Positions 23,088 to 31,847 are shown, counted from the stretch's first letter. The stretch is DNA of 32,745 bases from Oscillospiraceae bacterium (GCA_016295225.1 JAEDLP010000005.1:1-32745), one strand, 5' to 3'. The notes: generated by a model from the sequence alone, not told the origin. A program made the numbers and translations.

Positions 23088-24017
23088 TTATGCCTGGCCC
23101 AGCTGCTTTGCGATCTCTTCTGCGAAGTTCTCCTGCTTCTTCTCCAGGCCCTCGCCGCGCTCGTAACGATAGAAGCCCTTGACCTCGATGGTGCCGCCCA
23201 GTTCCTTGGCAACGGCAGCCACGTGCTTCTCCACGGAGGTCTTGTTCTCCTTGACGAATGCCTGCTGCATCAGGCAGTTCTCCTCGTAGAACTTGCCCAT
23301 CTTGCCCATGACGATGCCTTCCTTGACCTTCTCGGGCTTGGCAGCCATCTTGGGGTCGTTGGCCAGCTGAGCCAGCTGGATCTCCTTCTCCTTGTCCAGG
23401 GTCTCCTGGCTGACGGAGGACTTATCCAGGAAGGAGGGGTTCATAGCGGCGATCTGCATGGCAATGTCCTTGCCCAGCTCGATCACGGTCTCGTTCTCCT
23501 CCAGGCCGGCGGAGACGTTCATGTTCAGCAGGACGCCGATACGGCCGCCCATGTGGTTGTAGGCAATGGACATGCCCTCCATGTAGCGCTCGAAACGGCG
23601 GATCTTGATGTTCTCGCCGATGGTCAGGACCATGTCCTGCTGAGCCTGCTCGACAGTCATGCCGGTCTTGCGGTAGGGCAGGGTCATCAGGGTCTCCATG
23701 TCGGCGGGGCCCCACTTAGCCACCACGTAGCAGACGTTCTTCACGAAGTCCAGGAACTTCTCGTTCTTGGCCACGAAGTCGGTCTCAGCGTTGACTTCCA
23801 CCAGAGCGGCGCCGTCGGAGAAGACCTCAGCGTAAGCAACGCCTTCAGCGGCGATGCGGCCAGCCTTCTTCTGTGCGGCAGCCAGGCCCTTCTCGCGCAG
23901 GAACTCAACAGCCTTGTCCATATCGCCGTCGGTCTCAGCCAGAGCCTTCTTGCAGTCCAGCATACCAACGCCGGTCATTTCACGCAGTGCCTTAACATCA
24001 GCAGCAGTAAATGCCAT
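23088..24017 (-). CDS. tsf: Translation elongation factor Ts
   Basis: A 309-residue nucleotide exchange factor for EF-Tu. The N-terminal UBA-like domain has the signature LREMTGVGMLDCKKAL, followed by AVEFLREKGLAAAQKKAGRIAAEG and ALVEVNAETDFVAKN, the classical EF-Ts motif. The core continues with MGGRIGVLLNMN. The start at 24017 lies behind TTGGAGG. The order rpsB-tsf and the shared terminator are conserved in bacteria. Confidence 0.97.
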   Translation of the reverse strand: MAFTAADVKALREMTGVGMLDCKKALAETDGDMDKAVEFLREKGLAAAQKKAGRIAAEGVAYAEVFSDGAALVEVNAETDFVAKNEKFLDFVKNVCYVVAKWGPADMETLMTLPYRKTGMTVEQAQQDMVLTIGENIKIRRFERYMEGMSIAYNHMGGRIGVLLNMNVSAGLEENETVIELGKDIAMQIAAMNPSFLDKSSVSQETLDKEKEIQLAQLANDPKMAAKPEKVKEGIVMGKMGKFYEENCLMQQAFVKENKTSVEKHVAAVAKELGGTIEVKGFYRYERGEGLEKKQENFAEEIAKQLGQA

Positions 24018-24103
24018 GATAAAAACCTCCAATTTAAGTATTCTTATGAATATCCGAAGCAAGTGCCCGCCGGATGAACGGGCACTTGCCAAAAAAGACG
24101 AAA

Positions 24104-24823
24104 TTAAGCCTCAGCTTCCTCTGCCTTCTCAGCAGCGTCTGCGCCCTGCTTGCCTTCCTGGATGGCGTTGGCCATGACGGAAGAGATCAGGCGAATAGCG
24201 CGGATAGCGTCGTCGTTGCCGGGGATGACGTAGTCGATCTCGTCGGGATCGCAGTTGGTGTCGACGATTGCCACGATGGGGATGTTCAGCTTGCGGGCCT
24301 CGTTGATGGCGTTGCGCTCCTTGCGGGGGTCAACGACGAACAGAGCGCCGGGCAGACGCTTCATCTCCACGACGCCGCCCAGGTACTTCTCCAGCTTGGC
24401 GATCTCGCCCATGTGCTTGATGACTTCCTTCTTGGGCAGCATGTCGAAGGTGCCGTCCTCCTGCATCTTCTTCAGCTGGTTCAGACGGTCCACACGGCCG
24501 CGCATGGTCTTGAAGTTGGTCAGCATGCCGCCCAGCCAACGAGCGTTGACATAGAACATGCCGCAGCGCTGTGCTTCCTCGCGGATGGCGTCCTGGGCCT
24601 GCTTCTTGGTGCCCACGAACAGCAGGCTCTGGCCGTTCTCGGAGAGCTGCTTAACGAAGTTGTAAGCCTCCTCCAGCTTCTTCACGGTCTTCTGCAGGTC
24701 AACGATGTAGATCCCGTTACGCTCGGTGTAGATGTAGGTTGCCATCTTGGGGTTCCAGCGGCGGGTCTGGTGACCGAAGTGCACGCCTGCCTCCAGAAGC
24801 TGCTTCATAGATACGACTGCCAT
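24104..24823 (-). CDS. rpsB: 30S ribosomal protein S2
   Basis: A 239-residue ribosomal protein, starting MAVVSMKQLLEAGVHFGHQTRRWNPKM. Family signatures include YIYTERNGIYIVDLQKT, FVGTKKQAQDAI, RWLGGMLTNFKTM, PGALFVVDPRKE and IPIVAIVDTNCDPDEIDYVIPGNDDAIR. The start has AGGAGG behind a 107-base leader; the longer upstream frame is leader sequence. It is the first gene of the operon with tsf. Confidence 0.98.
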   Translation of the reverse strand: MAVVSMKQLLEAGVHFGHQTRRWNPKMATYIYTERNGIYIVDLQKTVKKLEEAYNFVKQLSENGQSLLFVGTKKQAQDAIREEAQRCGMFYVNARWLGGMLTNFKTMRGRVDRLNQLKKMQEDGTFDMLPKKEVIKHMGEIAKLEKYLGGVVEMKRLPGALFVVDPRKERNAINEARKLNIPIVAIVDTNCDPDEIDYVIPGNDDAIRAIRLISSVMANAIQEGKQGADAAEKAEEAEA

Positions 24824-24930
24824 AGTTTTGTTCCTCCTGATTATTTTAGTTGTTACCTCCGGGGACCTCATTCTCACGGCCAACCTGGCAGCAGGCACAC
24901 GGCCGCTCGTCCGAACCCCGTACGGAATCG
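24824..24930 (-). promoter_or_regulatory. Structured leader of rpsB
   Basis: About 105 bases between the predicted start and the ATG, GC-rich with short complementary blocks such as CCGATTCCGTACGG against its downstream part. Ribosomal-protein leaders often bind the product for feedback. I cannot assign a known leader family. Confidence 0.35.
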
Positions 24931-24936
24931 GACAGT

Positions 24937-24965
24937 ATTTTATCACAACTTTCCCGTAATTGCAA
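24937..24965 (-). promoter_or_regulatory. Sigma-A promoter of rpsB-tsf
   Basis: TTGCAA (24960-24965), 17-base spacer, TAAAAT (24937-24942) on the minus strand. Confidence 0.75.
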
Positions 24966-25015
24966 GCATAATTTCCCTGTCTTTCCCACTTTTTTTGCTT
25001 TTCCCGGGAAACCGG

Positions 25016-25792
25016 TCACAGGTCCCGCTTGATCTTCTGGATGGCGTTTTTCTCCAGCCGGGAGATCTGCGCCTGGGAGATGCCGATGCGGGCGGAGACC
25101 TCCATCTGGGTCTTCCCCTCAAAAAAGCGCAGGTTCAGGATCCGCTTTTCCCGGTCGCTGAGCCGGTCCATGGCCTCCTTCAAGGCGATCTGCTCCAGCC
25201 AGTTCTCGTCGGTGTTCTTCTGGTCCCGGACCTGGTCCATGACGCAGATGGTGTCCCCGCCATCGGAGTACACCGGCTCGTAGAGGGAGACCGGGTCCAC
25301 GATGGCGTCCAGGGCGAAGACCACGTCCTCCCGCTTCAGCTCCAGGATCTTGGCGATCTCCTCCACGCTGGGCTCCCGCTGGTGCTGGGCCATGTAGGCC
25401 TCCTTGGCCTGGAGAACCTTATAGGCCGTGTCCCGCATGGACCGGGATACCCGGACGGCGCTGTTGTCCCGGAGGTAGCGGCGGATCTCCCCCACGATCA
25501 TGGGAACCAGATAGGTGCTGGGGAAGACGTCCAGGTCCACGTTGAAGTTGTCGATGCCCTTGATGAGCCCCACGCAGCCCACCTGGAAGAGATCGTCGGG
25601 GTTCTCCCCCCGGCTGTCGAACTTTTTGATGACGCTGAGGACCAGACGGAGATTCCCCTGGATGAGCTTCTGCCGGGCCTCCTCGCTGCCCTGGCGGGCC
25701 TCCAGAAAGAGGGCCTTGGCCTCCTCCCGGGTGAGGACGGGGAGCTTGGAGGTGTTCACCCCGCTGATTTCTACCTTGCTGAGTCGTCCCAT
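25016..25792 (-). CDS. sigG: Forespore sigma factor sigma-G
   Basis: A 258-residue late forespore sigma factor. The N-terminal KVEISGVNTSKLPVLTREEA is specific to sigma-G. Region 2 shows QGNLRLVLSVIKKF, NPDDLFQVGCVGLIKGIDNF and FPSTYLVPMIVGEIRRYLRD; regions 3 and 4 are complete with ALDAIVDPVSLYEPVY, REKRILNLRFFEGKTQMEVSARIGISQAQISRLEK. The length equals that of known sigma-G proteins. In many clostridia it follows sigE; here it lies alone upstream of rpsB. The start has GGGAGG nine bases upstream. It shows that the organism belongs to a spore-forming lineage. Confidence 0.96.
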   Translation of the reverse strand: MGRLSKVEISGVNTSKLPVLTREEAKALFLEARQGSEEARQKLIQGNLRLVLSVIKKFDSRGENPDDLFQVGCVGLIKGIDNFNVDLDVFPSTYLVPMIVGEIRRYLRDNSAVRVSRSMRDTAYKVLQAKEAYMAQHQREPSVEEIAKILELKREDVVFALDAIVDPVSLYEPVYSDGGDTICVMDQVRDQKNTDENWLEQIALKEAMDRLSDREKRILNLRFFEGKTQMEVSARIGISQAQISRLEKNAIQKIKRDL

Positions 25793-25823
25793 GGCGGCCC
25801 CTCCCTTTCGTGATGCTGGTATC

Positions 25824-25852
25824 AGTATCTCCGAAAGGGAAAATCTTCATGC
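25824..25852 (-). promoter_or_regulatory. Sigma-F/G-type promoter of sigG
   Basis: GCATG (25848-25852), 15-base spacer, GGAGATACT (25824-25832) on the minus strand, close to the forespore consensus (-35 GYATA, -10 GGnnAnAnT). sigG is known to be under sigma-F and its own control, so the match fits. Confidence 0.6.
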
Positions 25853-25947
25853 GGGATTTATTTTTTATCGTAGGGGCAGTTTCGATGGATTTTTCGGGAG
25901 AAACCGCAGGTTGGTCCCTGATTGCGGCCCCCATGTGGGGTAAACAA

Positions 25948-27195
25948 TCACTGGATGGCTTCCACCATTTGAGCCGTCCATTCTTCCAGGGATAACTGGC
26001 AGTCCCCGGTCTGTTCCAGGCTGGCCTGGAGGACCTTGCTGCCCACCCGCACCAGAAGGGCGGGATGATTCCAGGCGTCCACATAGGCCCAGGCGTAGTC
26101 CACCGGCAAATCCGGGAGGGACAGGACCTCATAGCTGTCCTGCCGTTTGGCCAGCTGTTTCCCCTCTTTTTTGCACCCCCAAAGGAGTCCTTTGGCCAGC
26201 CACTCGTTCTCCATCTCGTAGTACTCCACGCACAGGGCCGCCGTAAATACAGAGCCATCGTCGGTGGTCACATCGGCTTTTTCGCACCAAGAGATGTTCA
26301 CAGGAACCAGCTTGCTCGACCACACCGTGACACCGCTGGAAAATTGACTGTGATTAAGCCGGTACTCCCCCGGAGGCGCCAGATCGGCCACTGTGGCAAA
26401 GGGCGGGTCCCCGGGATAATCCTGGACGTCATAGCGGTCTTCAAACGGAGAGCCGTCTCCGAGGTAGCCATACCCGCAAATTCCAACAAAACCCAACACC
26501 ACCAACAGGCTCCCCGCACACTTTATGTAATGAAGACCGGACCGAGGCCGCCAGGGCTTTTTGCGGTCCAGCGGTACGCCCAGGGCCAGCTTGCGGCGCA
26601 GCCGGTCCAGGGTGCAGACCTGCAGCAGCGACAGGAAGAACAGCCAGAGAGGAAGAAGGAAGATAGGAATGAAATACGGGAGCCAGCCCTGGGAAAGAAT
26701 GGTAAACAAACTCACTTTTATATTGATGGTATAGTTGATGAAAAGAACAAACAACAAATTGAGGGCCGAGGCTATCTCCTGGTCCCGCACTGCCTGGATG
26801 CTGATGGCCTGGACCTGCGGGTCACTGTCCACTTCAAAGACCTGTTCCCCCTCCGCCTGATAGACGAAAAAGTTGCCGCACTTGCTCAAATACTCCCAGC
26901 CGAACTGGGCAAAGAGGTCCACTTCCTCCTCCTTGGGACCATCAAGGTACTCCTCCGGGTTCCCAAACAGGAACCGCTTCCACAGCATTTGGGGCTTTCG
27001 GCGGGAAACCAGCCGGTATTCCACCTCCTTGGGCTCTCCGGGCTGAAAACGCACCAACCCCCAGGCAATGCCCTCTTTCTGTAAAAACAATCCCTGCCGG
27101 GCCATGTCCCCCAGCCAGCTCTCCATTCGCTCTACGTCGCAGCGTGGGCAGGGCGGAAGTCGATAGACGGTTCGGGTTCTCCGCTGTTCAGCCAT
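25948..27195 (-). CDS. DUF2812-type membrane protein A
   Basis: A 415-residue protein with an N-terminal cytoplasmic domain typical of DUF2812 (VERMESWLGDMARQGLFLQKEG, then FQPGEPKEVEYRLV), two hydrophobic segments near residues 140-195, another near 225-245, and a soluble C-terminal part beginning around DYPGDPPFATVADL that ends with a WTAQMVEAIQ helix. It is a tandem paralogue of the 27222-28454 product; N-terminal segments and C-terminal tails are clearly alike. DUF2812 proteins are often next to PadR regulators and their biochemical role is not established. A GAGGAGGGGAGAGC block precedes the ATG. Confidence 0.8.
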   Translation of the reverse strand: MAEQRRTRTVYRLPPCPRCDVERMESWLGDMARQGLFLQKEGIAWGLVRFQPGEPKEVEYRLVSRRKPQMLWKRFLFGNPEEYLDGPKEEEVDLFAQFGWEYLSKCGNFFVYQAEGEQVFEVDSDPQVQAISIQAVRDQEIASALNLLFVLFINYTINIKVSLFTILSQGWLPYFIPIFLLPLWLFFLSLLQVCTLDRLRRKLALGVPLDRKKPWRPRSGLHYIKCAGSLLVVLGFVGICGYGYLGDGSPFEDRYDVQDYPGDPPFATVADLAPPGEYRLNHSQFSSGVTVWSSKLVPVNISWCEKADVTTDDGSVFTAALCVEYYEMENEWLAKGLLWGCKKEGKQLAKRQDSYEVLSLPDLPVDYAWAYVDAWNHPALLVRVGSKVLQASLEQTGDCQLSLEEWTAQMVEAIQ

Positions 27196-27221
27196 GCTCT
27201 CCCCTCCTCAGGTTCTTCGTT

Positions 27222-28454
27222 TTAGGATTGGATGGATTCCGCCATGCGGGTGGCCCAGGTTTCCAAGGTGATGTCCGAACCGCCCTCCTGGTAAAGACAG
27301 GACTGCAAGACTTTATTTCCGTTGCGGACAATGAGGTCTGTTCCCCAATCTCCAACCCGGTAAAGAATGGAGTACTCCACATTCAGTTCCATGGGCGGCA
27401 ATTCTTCGAAGGAAAGGTGCTCATAGGACTGGTCCATCCGCAGCATGTCTCGAACTATGGTTTCCGCGATGGCTGGGGTACGAGTCTCGTAGTACAGGAC
27501 GCGAAGATAAACCCTCTGTGTCCTCCCATCCGGGAGAACCAGCTCCCCCTCCTCCCATATATGGAGTTTTACCGGGTAGAACACCGTCCCGCCCTCAGAG
27601 TACATGGTCCGTTTCGACGGGTCAGGCGTGAACTCTCCTTCGTCTATCAGCTCCGCCACCCTGGGAAAGGGCGGGTCACCGGGGTAGACGCCATTCTGAA
27701 TGGGGTCATTCCCCAGAATATCACTCCGGAACACCACGGACAAAAGGAAATAGAGCGCCAGAACGACCACAAACAGGACAGACCGCACACGGTAGCCCAC
27801 TGCGCCCTTTCTCCACGGCTTATGATGATCCAAACACTCCCCCGCCTGGAGTTTTTGCCGCAGCCGCCGTAGATGCAGAAGTTTTCGGACCGTACACACG
27901 AAGACGACGGCAAGCAGAAGCGCGCTGCATACCAGAAACCCAAAGGCCTCGGCCAGAAAGAAGAAAATTTCTCCGATACCAGCCATCAGCAAAAACAAAA
28001 CGCCAAGAACCAGGACCGTCTCGACGGCAAAGAAACATTCGCTCCACTGGATCCACTTGCTGACCGCTCCAATGTCGATCGCCTGCACCGCAGGGTCCGT
28101 GTGCATTTCCTGCCCGTCCTCTTCTTCCCTGGCATAGATATAGAACAGCCCTCTCTGGGCCACGTAGTGCCAGCCGTAGCTGGCATGAAAGTCCTGTTCC
28201 TCCCGGGAGGGTGGGACATTCCGGTTTTTCCAGACGGTTCGCAGGGTGGGTTCCTGCCAGCCGGAAAACAGACGATACTGCATGTTCCTGGGTTCTCCAC
28301 GTTCAAAACGAATCAGTCCCCAACCAACCCCTTCCTTTTTCAAGAACAAGCCTTCCCGAGCCATGTCCTGAAGCCAGCTTTCGGTCTTTTCTACGTCACA
28401 GCTATGGCAGGGCGGAAGTCGATAGACGGTTCCGGTTCTCTGCTGTTCAGCCAT
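27222..28454 (-). CDS. DUF2812-type membrane protein B
   Basis: A 410-residue paralogue of the neighbouring product with the same layout: DUF2812 head (VEKTESWLQDMAREGLFLKKEG, FERGEPRNMQYRLF), a hydrophobic helix pair near residues 145-195, another near 220-240, then YPGDPPFPRVAELIDEG and a soluble tail ending WATRMAESIQS. Its start lies 64 bases inside the 3' end of padR, so the two genes are tightly coupled and the regulator probably controls it. The same GAGGAGGGGAGAGC sequence precedes both paralogues, evidence that the tandem copy arose by duplication including the ribosome site. Confidence 0.8.
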   Translation of the reverse strand: MAEQQRTGTVYRLPPCHSCDVEKTESWLQDMAREGLFLKKEGVGWGLIRFERGEPRNMQYRLFSGWQEPTLRTVWKNRNVPPSREEQDFHASYGWHYVAQRGLFYIYAREEEDGQEMHTDPAVQAIDIGAVSKWIQWSECFFAVETVLVLGVLFLLMAGIGEIFFFLAEAFGFLVCSALLLAVVFVCTVRKLLHLRRLRQKLQAGECLDHHKPWRKGAVGYRVRSVLFVVVLALYFLLSVVFRSDILGNDPIQNGVYPGDPPFPRVAELIDEGEFTPDPSKRTMYSEGGTVFYPVKLHIWEEGELVLPDGRTQRVYLRVLYYETRTPAIAETIVRDMLRMDQSYEHLSFEELPPMELNVEYSILYRVGDWGTDLIVRNGNKVLQSCLYQEGGSDITLETWATRMAESIQS

Positions 28455-28777
28455 GCTCTCCCCTCCTCGGTTTCCAGTCGGTGGGCGTCGTCAATGCACC
28501 GGGCCAGCCGCGTCCTTTCGTCCTGGTAGGCCGCCAGGCCCTTGTCCGTGATGCGGTAGGTCCGTTTGCGGCCCTCCACGCTGACCTCCTGGATGTACCC
28601 CTCCTTCTCGAACTTGCCCAGGATGGTGTACAGGGTGGCCGGGCCCATCTGCACCCGGCCCTCTGTCCAGCTCTCCACAAACGCCATCACGTCTGTGCCG
28701 CACATGGGGACCAGGCAAAAGGCCATCAGAGTGTAGTACATGGATTCCGTCAAGGTCTCCATCGCTTTTTTCGGCAT
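28391..28777 (-). CDS. PadR-family transcriptional regulator
   Basis: A 128-residue winged-helix repressor. The head LTESMYYTLMAFCLVPMCGTDVMAFVESW, the recognition part VQMGPATLYTILGKFEKEGYI and the wing EVSVEGRKRTYRITDKGLAAYQ are typical of PadR. The last ~20 codons (from ETEEGRA) overlap the DUF2812 B gene in another frame, so the C-terminal tail may be an extension beyond the usual end. A strong AAGGAGGGAGG precedes the ATG. Its promoter contains a palindrome likely bound by the protein itself. The signal sensed is unknown. Confidence 0.92.
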   Translation of the reverse strand: MPKKAMETLTESMYYTLMAFCLVPMCGTDVMAFVESWTEGRVQMGPATLYTILGKFEKEGYIQEVSVEGRKRTYRITDKGLAAYQDERTRLARCIDDAHRLETEEGRAWLNSREPEPSIDFRPAIAVT

Positions 28778-28795
28778 GAAACCTCCCTCCTTTCC

Positions 28796-28842
28796 ATAAT
28801 ATCGTTTTATGATATTGTATAACGATATTATGCTATTGTCAA
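28796..28842 (-). promoter_or_regulatory. Sigma-A promoter with PadR operator
   Basis: TTGACA (28837-28842), 17-base spacer, TACAAT (28814-28819) on the minus strand. The perfect inverted repeat ATAATATCGTT (28796-28806) / AACGATATTAT (28821-28831), separated by 14 bases, brackets the -10 box and start site. This is a strong candidate for PadR autorepression. Confidence 0.8.
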
Positions 28843-28856
28843 TCCCCAGACAGAAA

Positions 28857-28884
28857 AACAGCCGCCTCTTTCGAGACGGCTGTT
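28857..28884 (-). terminator. Terminator after the EamA transporter gene
   Basis: AACAGCCG-C-CTC, loop TTTC, GAG-A-CGGCTGTT, followed on the minus strand by TTTC. It lies just past the EamA stop (28889) and closes the glmM operon. Confidence 0.85.
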
Positions 28885-28888
28885 CCGG

Positions 28889-29809
28889 TCAAGTCTTTAC
28901 TTTTTCCAGGGAGGAGCCCTTTGCCCGGTCGGGCAGCTGGGCCAGGATGATGGCGGCGAACATGAGCACACAGCCCAGGATCTCCCGGCCGGACATGCTC
29001 TGGCCCAGGATGACCCAGCCGGCCAGGACGGAAATCACCGACTCCAGGCTCAGCACCAGGCTGGCGATGGTGGGGTTGACCCCCTTCTGCCCGATGATCT
29101 GCAGGGTGTAGGCCACGCCGGAGGACAGCACGCCGGCGTAGAGGATGGGCATCCAGGAGATGAGCACCGCGTGGGGATCGGGTGCCCCCTCGGCCACCAG
29201 CATGCCCACGCCGGACAGGATGCCCGCCACGAAGAACTGGATGCAGGACATCTGAACCCCGTCCACCTTGGGGCTGAAATAGTCGATAACCATGATGTGG
29301 ACGGAGAAGCAGAAGGCGCACAGGAGCACCAGGAAGTCCCCCAACTGGAGGGTCAGGGAACCGCTCATGCACAGCAGGTACAGGCCCACAATGGCGATGA
29401 CCACGCTGACCCACAGCTTGGGGCTGACCTTTTTATGGAAAAACAGGCCCAGGATGGGGACAATGACGATGTACAGGGCGGTGACAAAACCGGCCTTGCC
29501 CACGGTGGTGTACTGGATACCCACCTGCTGGAGGGTGGAGGCCACGCCCAGAGCCGCGCCGCAGCAGAGACCGCCGATGAGAAGGGTCTTGCGGTTGGCC
29601 CGTTCCTCCTGGCGGCGCTCCGGGGTCTTGAACCGGTTGAACACCAGCACCACGGGGATCAGGGCGATGCCGCCCACAAAGGAGCGGGCGGAGTTGAAGG
29701 TAAAGGGACCGATGTGATCCATGCCCACGGACTGGGCCACGAAAGCCGTGCCCCAGATGAAGGCAGTCAGGAACAAAATCCCTAAATTCTTTGCGGGAAG
29801 GTTTTTCAT
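28889..29809 (-). CDS. EamA-family (DMT) transporter
   Basis: A 306-residue, ten-helix drug/metabolite transporter with two EamA halves: one from ILFLTAFIWGTAFVAQSVG to LYLLCMSGSL, the second from GDFLVLLCAFCFSVHIMVID to LGCVLMFAAIILAQL. Motifs typical of the family are FNSARSFVGGIALIPVV and PTIASLVLSLESVISVLAGW. Members export amino acids or metabolites; the substrate cannot be told. It follows the hexapeptide protein gene by 26 bases, so it likely shares the glmM transcript; the ribosome site is weak. Confidence 0.88.
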   Translation of the reverse strand: MKNLPAKNLGILFLTAFIWGTAFVAQSVGMDHIGPFTFNSARSFVGGIALIPVVLVFNRFKTPERRQEERANRKTLLIGGLCCGAALGVASTLQQVGIQYTTVGKAGFVTALYIVIVPILGLFFHKKVSPKLWVSVVIAIVGLYLLCMSGSLTLQLGDFLVLLCAFCFSVHIMVIDYFSPKVDGVQMSCIQFFVAGILSGVGMLVAEGAPDPHAVLISWMPILYAGVLSSGVAYTLQIIGQKGVNPTIASLVLSLESVISVLAGWVILGQSMSGREILGCVLMFAAIILAQLPDRAKGSSLEKVKT

Positions 29810-29835
29810 TGACGTTCTCTCTCTTTGCTGATGGG

Positions 29836-30495
29836 TTATTTTTTCGAGATGATCTCGTTCTCGTTTTTATAAATGTGGTGGGGCGGGATGGTGCCGCGGA
29901 CGCTGGAGGTGGGATACACGTTGCTGTGAGGGCCCACCACCGTGCCGGGGTTCAGGACGCTGTTGCAGCCGATCTCCACATAGTCCCCCAGGATGGCCCC
30001 CACCTTCTTGCGCTGGGTGGGCATGCGCTCCTCCCCCTCCTTGATGACCACCAGGGTCTTGTCGCTCTTCACGTTGGAGGTGATGGAACCCGCGCCCATG
30101 TGGGCGTGGCTGCCCAGGATGGAGTCCCCCACGTAGTTATAATGAGGGGTCTGGACGTAGTCAAACAAAACCACGTTCTTCAGCTCCACGGAGTTGCCCA
30201 CCACGGCCTTTTTGCCCACGATGGCGCTGCCGCGAATGAAGGCGCAGTGGCGGATCTCGGCCTCATGATCGATGATGCAGGGGCCGCCGATGTAGGCCGA
30301 GGGGAAAACCTTGGCGTCCTTGGCGATCCACACGTCTTCCGAAGGGTGGTCGTACTCCTCGGGAGACAGGGTGGCGCCCAGCTTCACAATAAAGTCGCTG
30401 ATCTCCCCCAGGACCTCCCAGGGGTAGGTCTTACCCTCGAAGAGAGGGGCGGCGATGGTATCGTTCAAATCAAACAGATCGGAAATGTTCAGCAT
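29836..30495 (-). CDS. Hexapeptide-repeat (left-handed beta-helix) transferase-like protein
   Basis: A 219-residue protein with an alpha-helical head (SDLFDLNDTIAAPLFEGKTY), then left-handed beta-helix hexapeptide repeats (DVWIAKDAKVFPSAYIGGPC, IRHCAFIRGSAIVGKKAVVG, YVGDSILGSHAHMGAGSI) ending NVYPTSSVRGTIPPHHIY. This resembles the C-terminal acetyltransferase half of GlmU without the uridylyltransferase domain. Its start codon overlaps the glmM stop (TAATG), so it is translated with GlmM. A role in amino-sugar or UDP-sugar metabolism is likely; whether it acetylates glucosamine-1-phosphate is unproven. Confidence 0.85.
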   Translation of the reverse strand: MLNISDLFDLNDTIAAPLFEGKTYPWEVLGEISDFIVKLGATLSPEEYDHPSEDVWIAKDAKVFPSAYIGGPCIIDHEAEIRHCAFIRGSAIVGKKAVVGNSVELKNVVLFDYVQTPHYNYVGDSILGSHAHMGAGSITSNVKSDKTLVVIKEGEERMPTQRKKVGAILGDYVEIGCNSVLNPGTVVGPHSNVYPTSSVRGTIPPHHIYKNENEIISKK

Positions 30496-31847
30496 TACTT
30501 CTTCACCTCAACCACCAGGCCACGCTGCTCCATGACCGCGATGACCGCGTCTACGTTCTCTTCGCACATCTCGTGGGTGGGGGCCTCCACCATGACACGC
30601 AGGACGGGCTCGGTGCCGCTCTTCCGCAGCAGGATGCGGCCCTGGTCCCCCAGCTTCTCGGACACTTCCCGGACGGCGCTCTGGACGGCAAAGTCGTTGA
30701 GAGCGCGGTCCTTGTCCTGAACCCGGACGTTCTTCAGCACCTGGGGATAGATCTTCAGGTCCTGGGTCAGCTTGGACAGGGGCATCTTGCGGCTGAGCAT
30801 GGCCTGCATGAGCTTGATGGCGGTGAGGATGCCATCGCCGGTGTTGGCGTACTTGCCGAAGATGATGTGGCCGGACTGCTCGCCGCCGATCAGGTGGCCG
30901 TTGGCCCGCATGTTTTCATAGACGTACTTGTCTCCCACATCGGTCTTCTCGTAGTCGATGCCCAGGGCGTCAAGGGCCTTATACAGACCAAAGTTGGACA
31001 TGATGGTGGTGACCACGGTGTTGGTCACCAGTTTGTCCCGCTCCTTCATGTGGCGACCGTAGACGTACAGGATGCCGTCGCCGTCCACCAGGTTGCCCTT
31101 CTCGTCCACGGCCAGGCAGCGGTCCGCGTCGCCGTCAAAGGCGAAGCCTACGTCCATGTGGTTCTCCACCACGAACTTCTGGAGCTGCTCAATGTGGGTG
31201 GAGCCGCAGTTGGCGTTGATGTTCACCCCGTTGGGGGTGTTGTTGATGACAAAGGTCTCCGCCCCCAGGGCCTCAAAGACGTTCTTGGCGATCATCCAGG
31301 CGCTGCCGTTGGCGCAGTCCAGGGCCACCTTCACATCCTTATAGGAGTGGGTAGCCAGGGTGATCAGATAGCCGATGTAGCGGTTGCGGCCGGAGGCGTA
31401 GTCGATAACCCGGCCGATATTCTCGCCGGTGGCGTAGGGCAGCTTGTCGCCGCTGTCCAGGTACTTCTCGATCTCGTCGATGACCTCCTGCTCCATCTTC
31501 TCGCCGTGGCGGTTGATGAGCTTGATGCCGTTGTCCTGGAAGCCGTTGTGGCTGGCGGAAATCATAATGCCGCAGTCGAACTCGTCGGTCTTGGCAATGT
31601 AGGACACGCTGGGGGTGGTGGTCACATGCATCAGGCAGGCGTCCGCGCCGGAGGCCGTGATGCCGGCGGACAGGGCGGACTCAAACATATAGCTGGACCG
31701 GCGGGTGTCCTTGCCGATGACGATCTGGGCCTTGTGGTCCCGGCCGTAGTACCAGCCCAGGAACCGGCCCACGTGAAAGGCGTGGTCCACGGTCAGATTC
31801 ACGTTGGCTTCCCCGCGGAAGCCGTCAGTACCAAAATATTTAGACAT
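30495..31847 (-). CDS. glmM: Phosphoglucosamine mutase
   Basis: A 450-residue enzyme converting glucosamine-6-phosphate to glucosamine-1-phosphate for peptidoglycan synthesis. It starts MSKYFGTDGFRGEANVNLT, has the phosphoserine loop GIMISASHN (S99 is the phosphorylated residue), the metal loop AFDGDADRCL, the sugar-binding GGEQSGHI, and the phosphate-binding RKSGTEPVLRVMVEA. All four domain signatures are intact. The ATG at 31847 has AGGAG eight bases upstream, better than the upstream GTG. It leads an operon with the hexapeptide protein and the EamA transporter. Confidence 0.96.
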   Translation of the reverse strand: MSKYFGTDGFRGEANVNLTVDHAFHVGRFLGWYYGRDHKAQIVIGKDTRRSSYMFESALSAGITASGADACLMHVTTTPSVSYIAKTDEFDCGIMISASHNGFQDNGIKLINRHGEKMEQEVIDEIEKYLDSGDKLPYATGENIGRVIDYASGRNRYIGYLITLATHSYKDVKVALDCANGSAWMIAKNVFEALGAETFVINNTPNGVNINANCGSTHIEQLQKFVVENHMDVGFAFDGDADRCLAVDEKGNLVDGDGILYVYGRHMKERDKLVTNTVVTTIMSNFGLYKALDALGIDYEKTDVGDKYVYENMRANGHLIGGEQSGHIIFGKYANTGDGILTAIKLMQAMLSRKMPLSKLTQDLKIYPQVLKNVRVQDKDRALNDFAVQSAVREVSEKLGDQGRILLRKSGTEPVLRVMVEAPTHEMCEENVDAVIAVMEQRGLVVEVKK

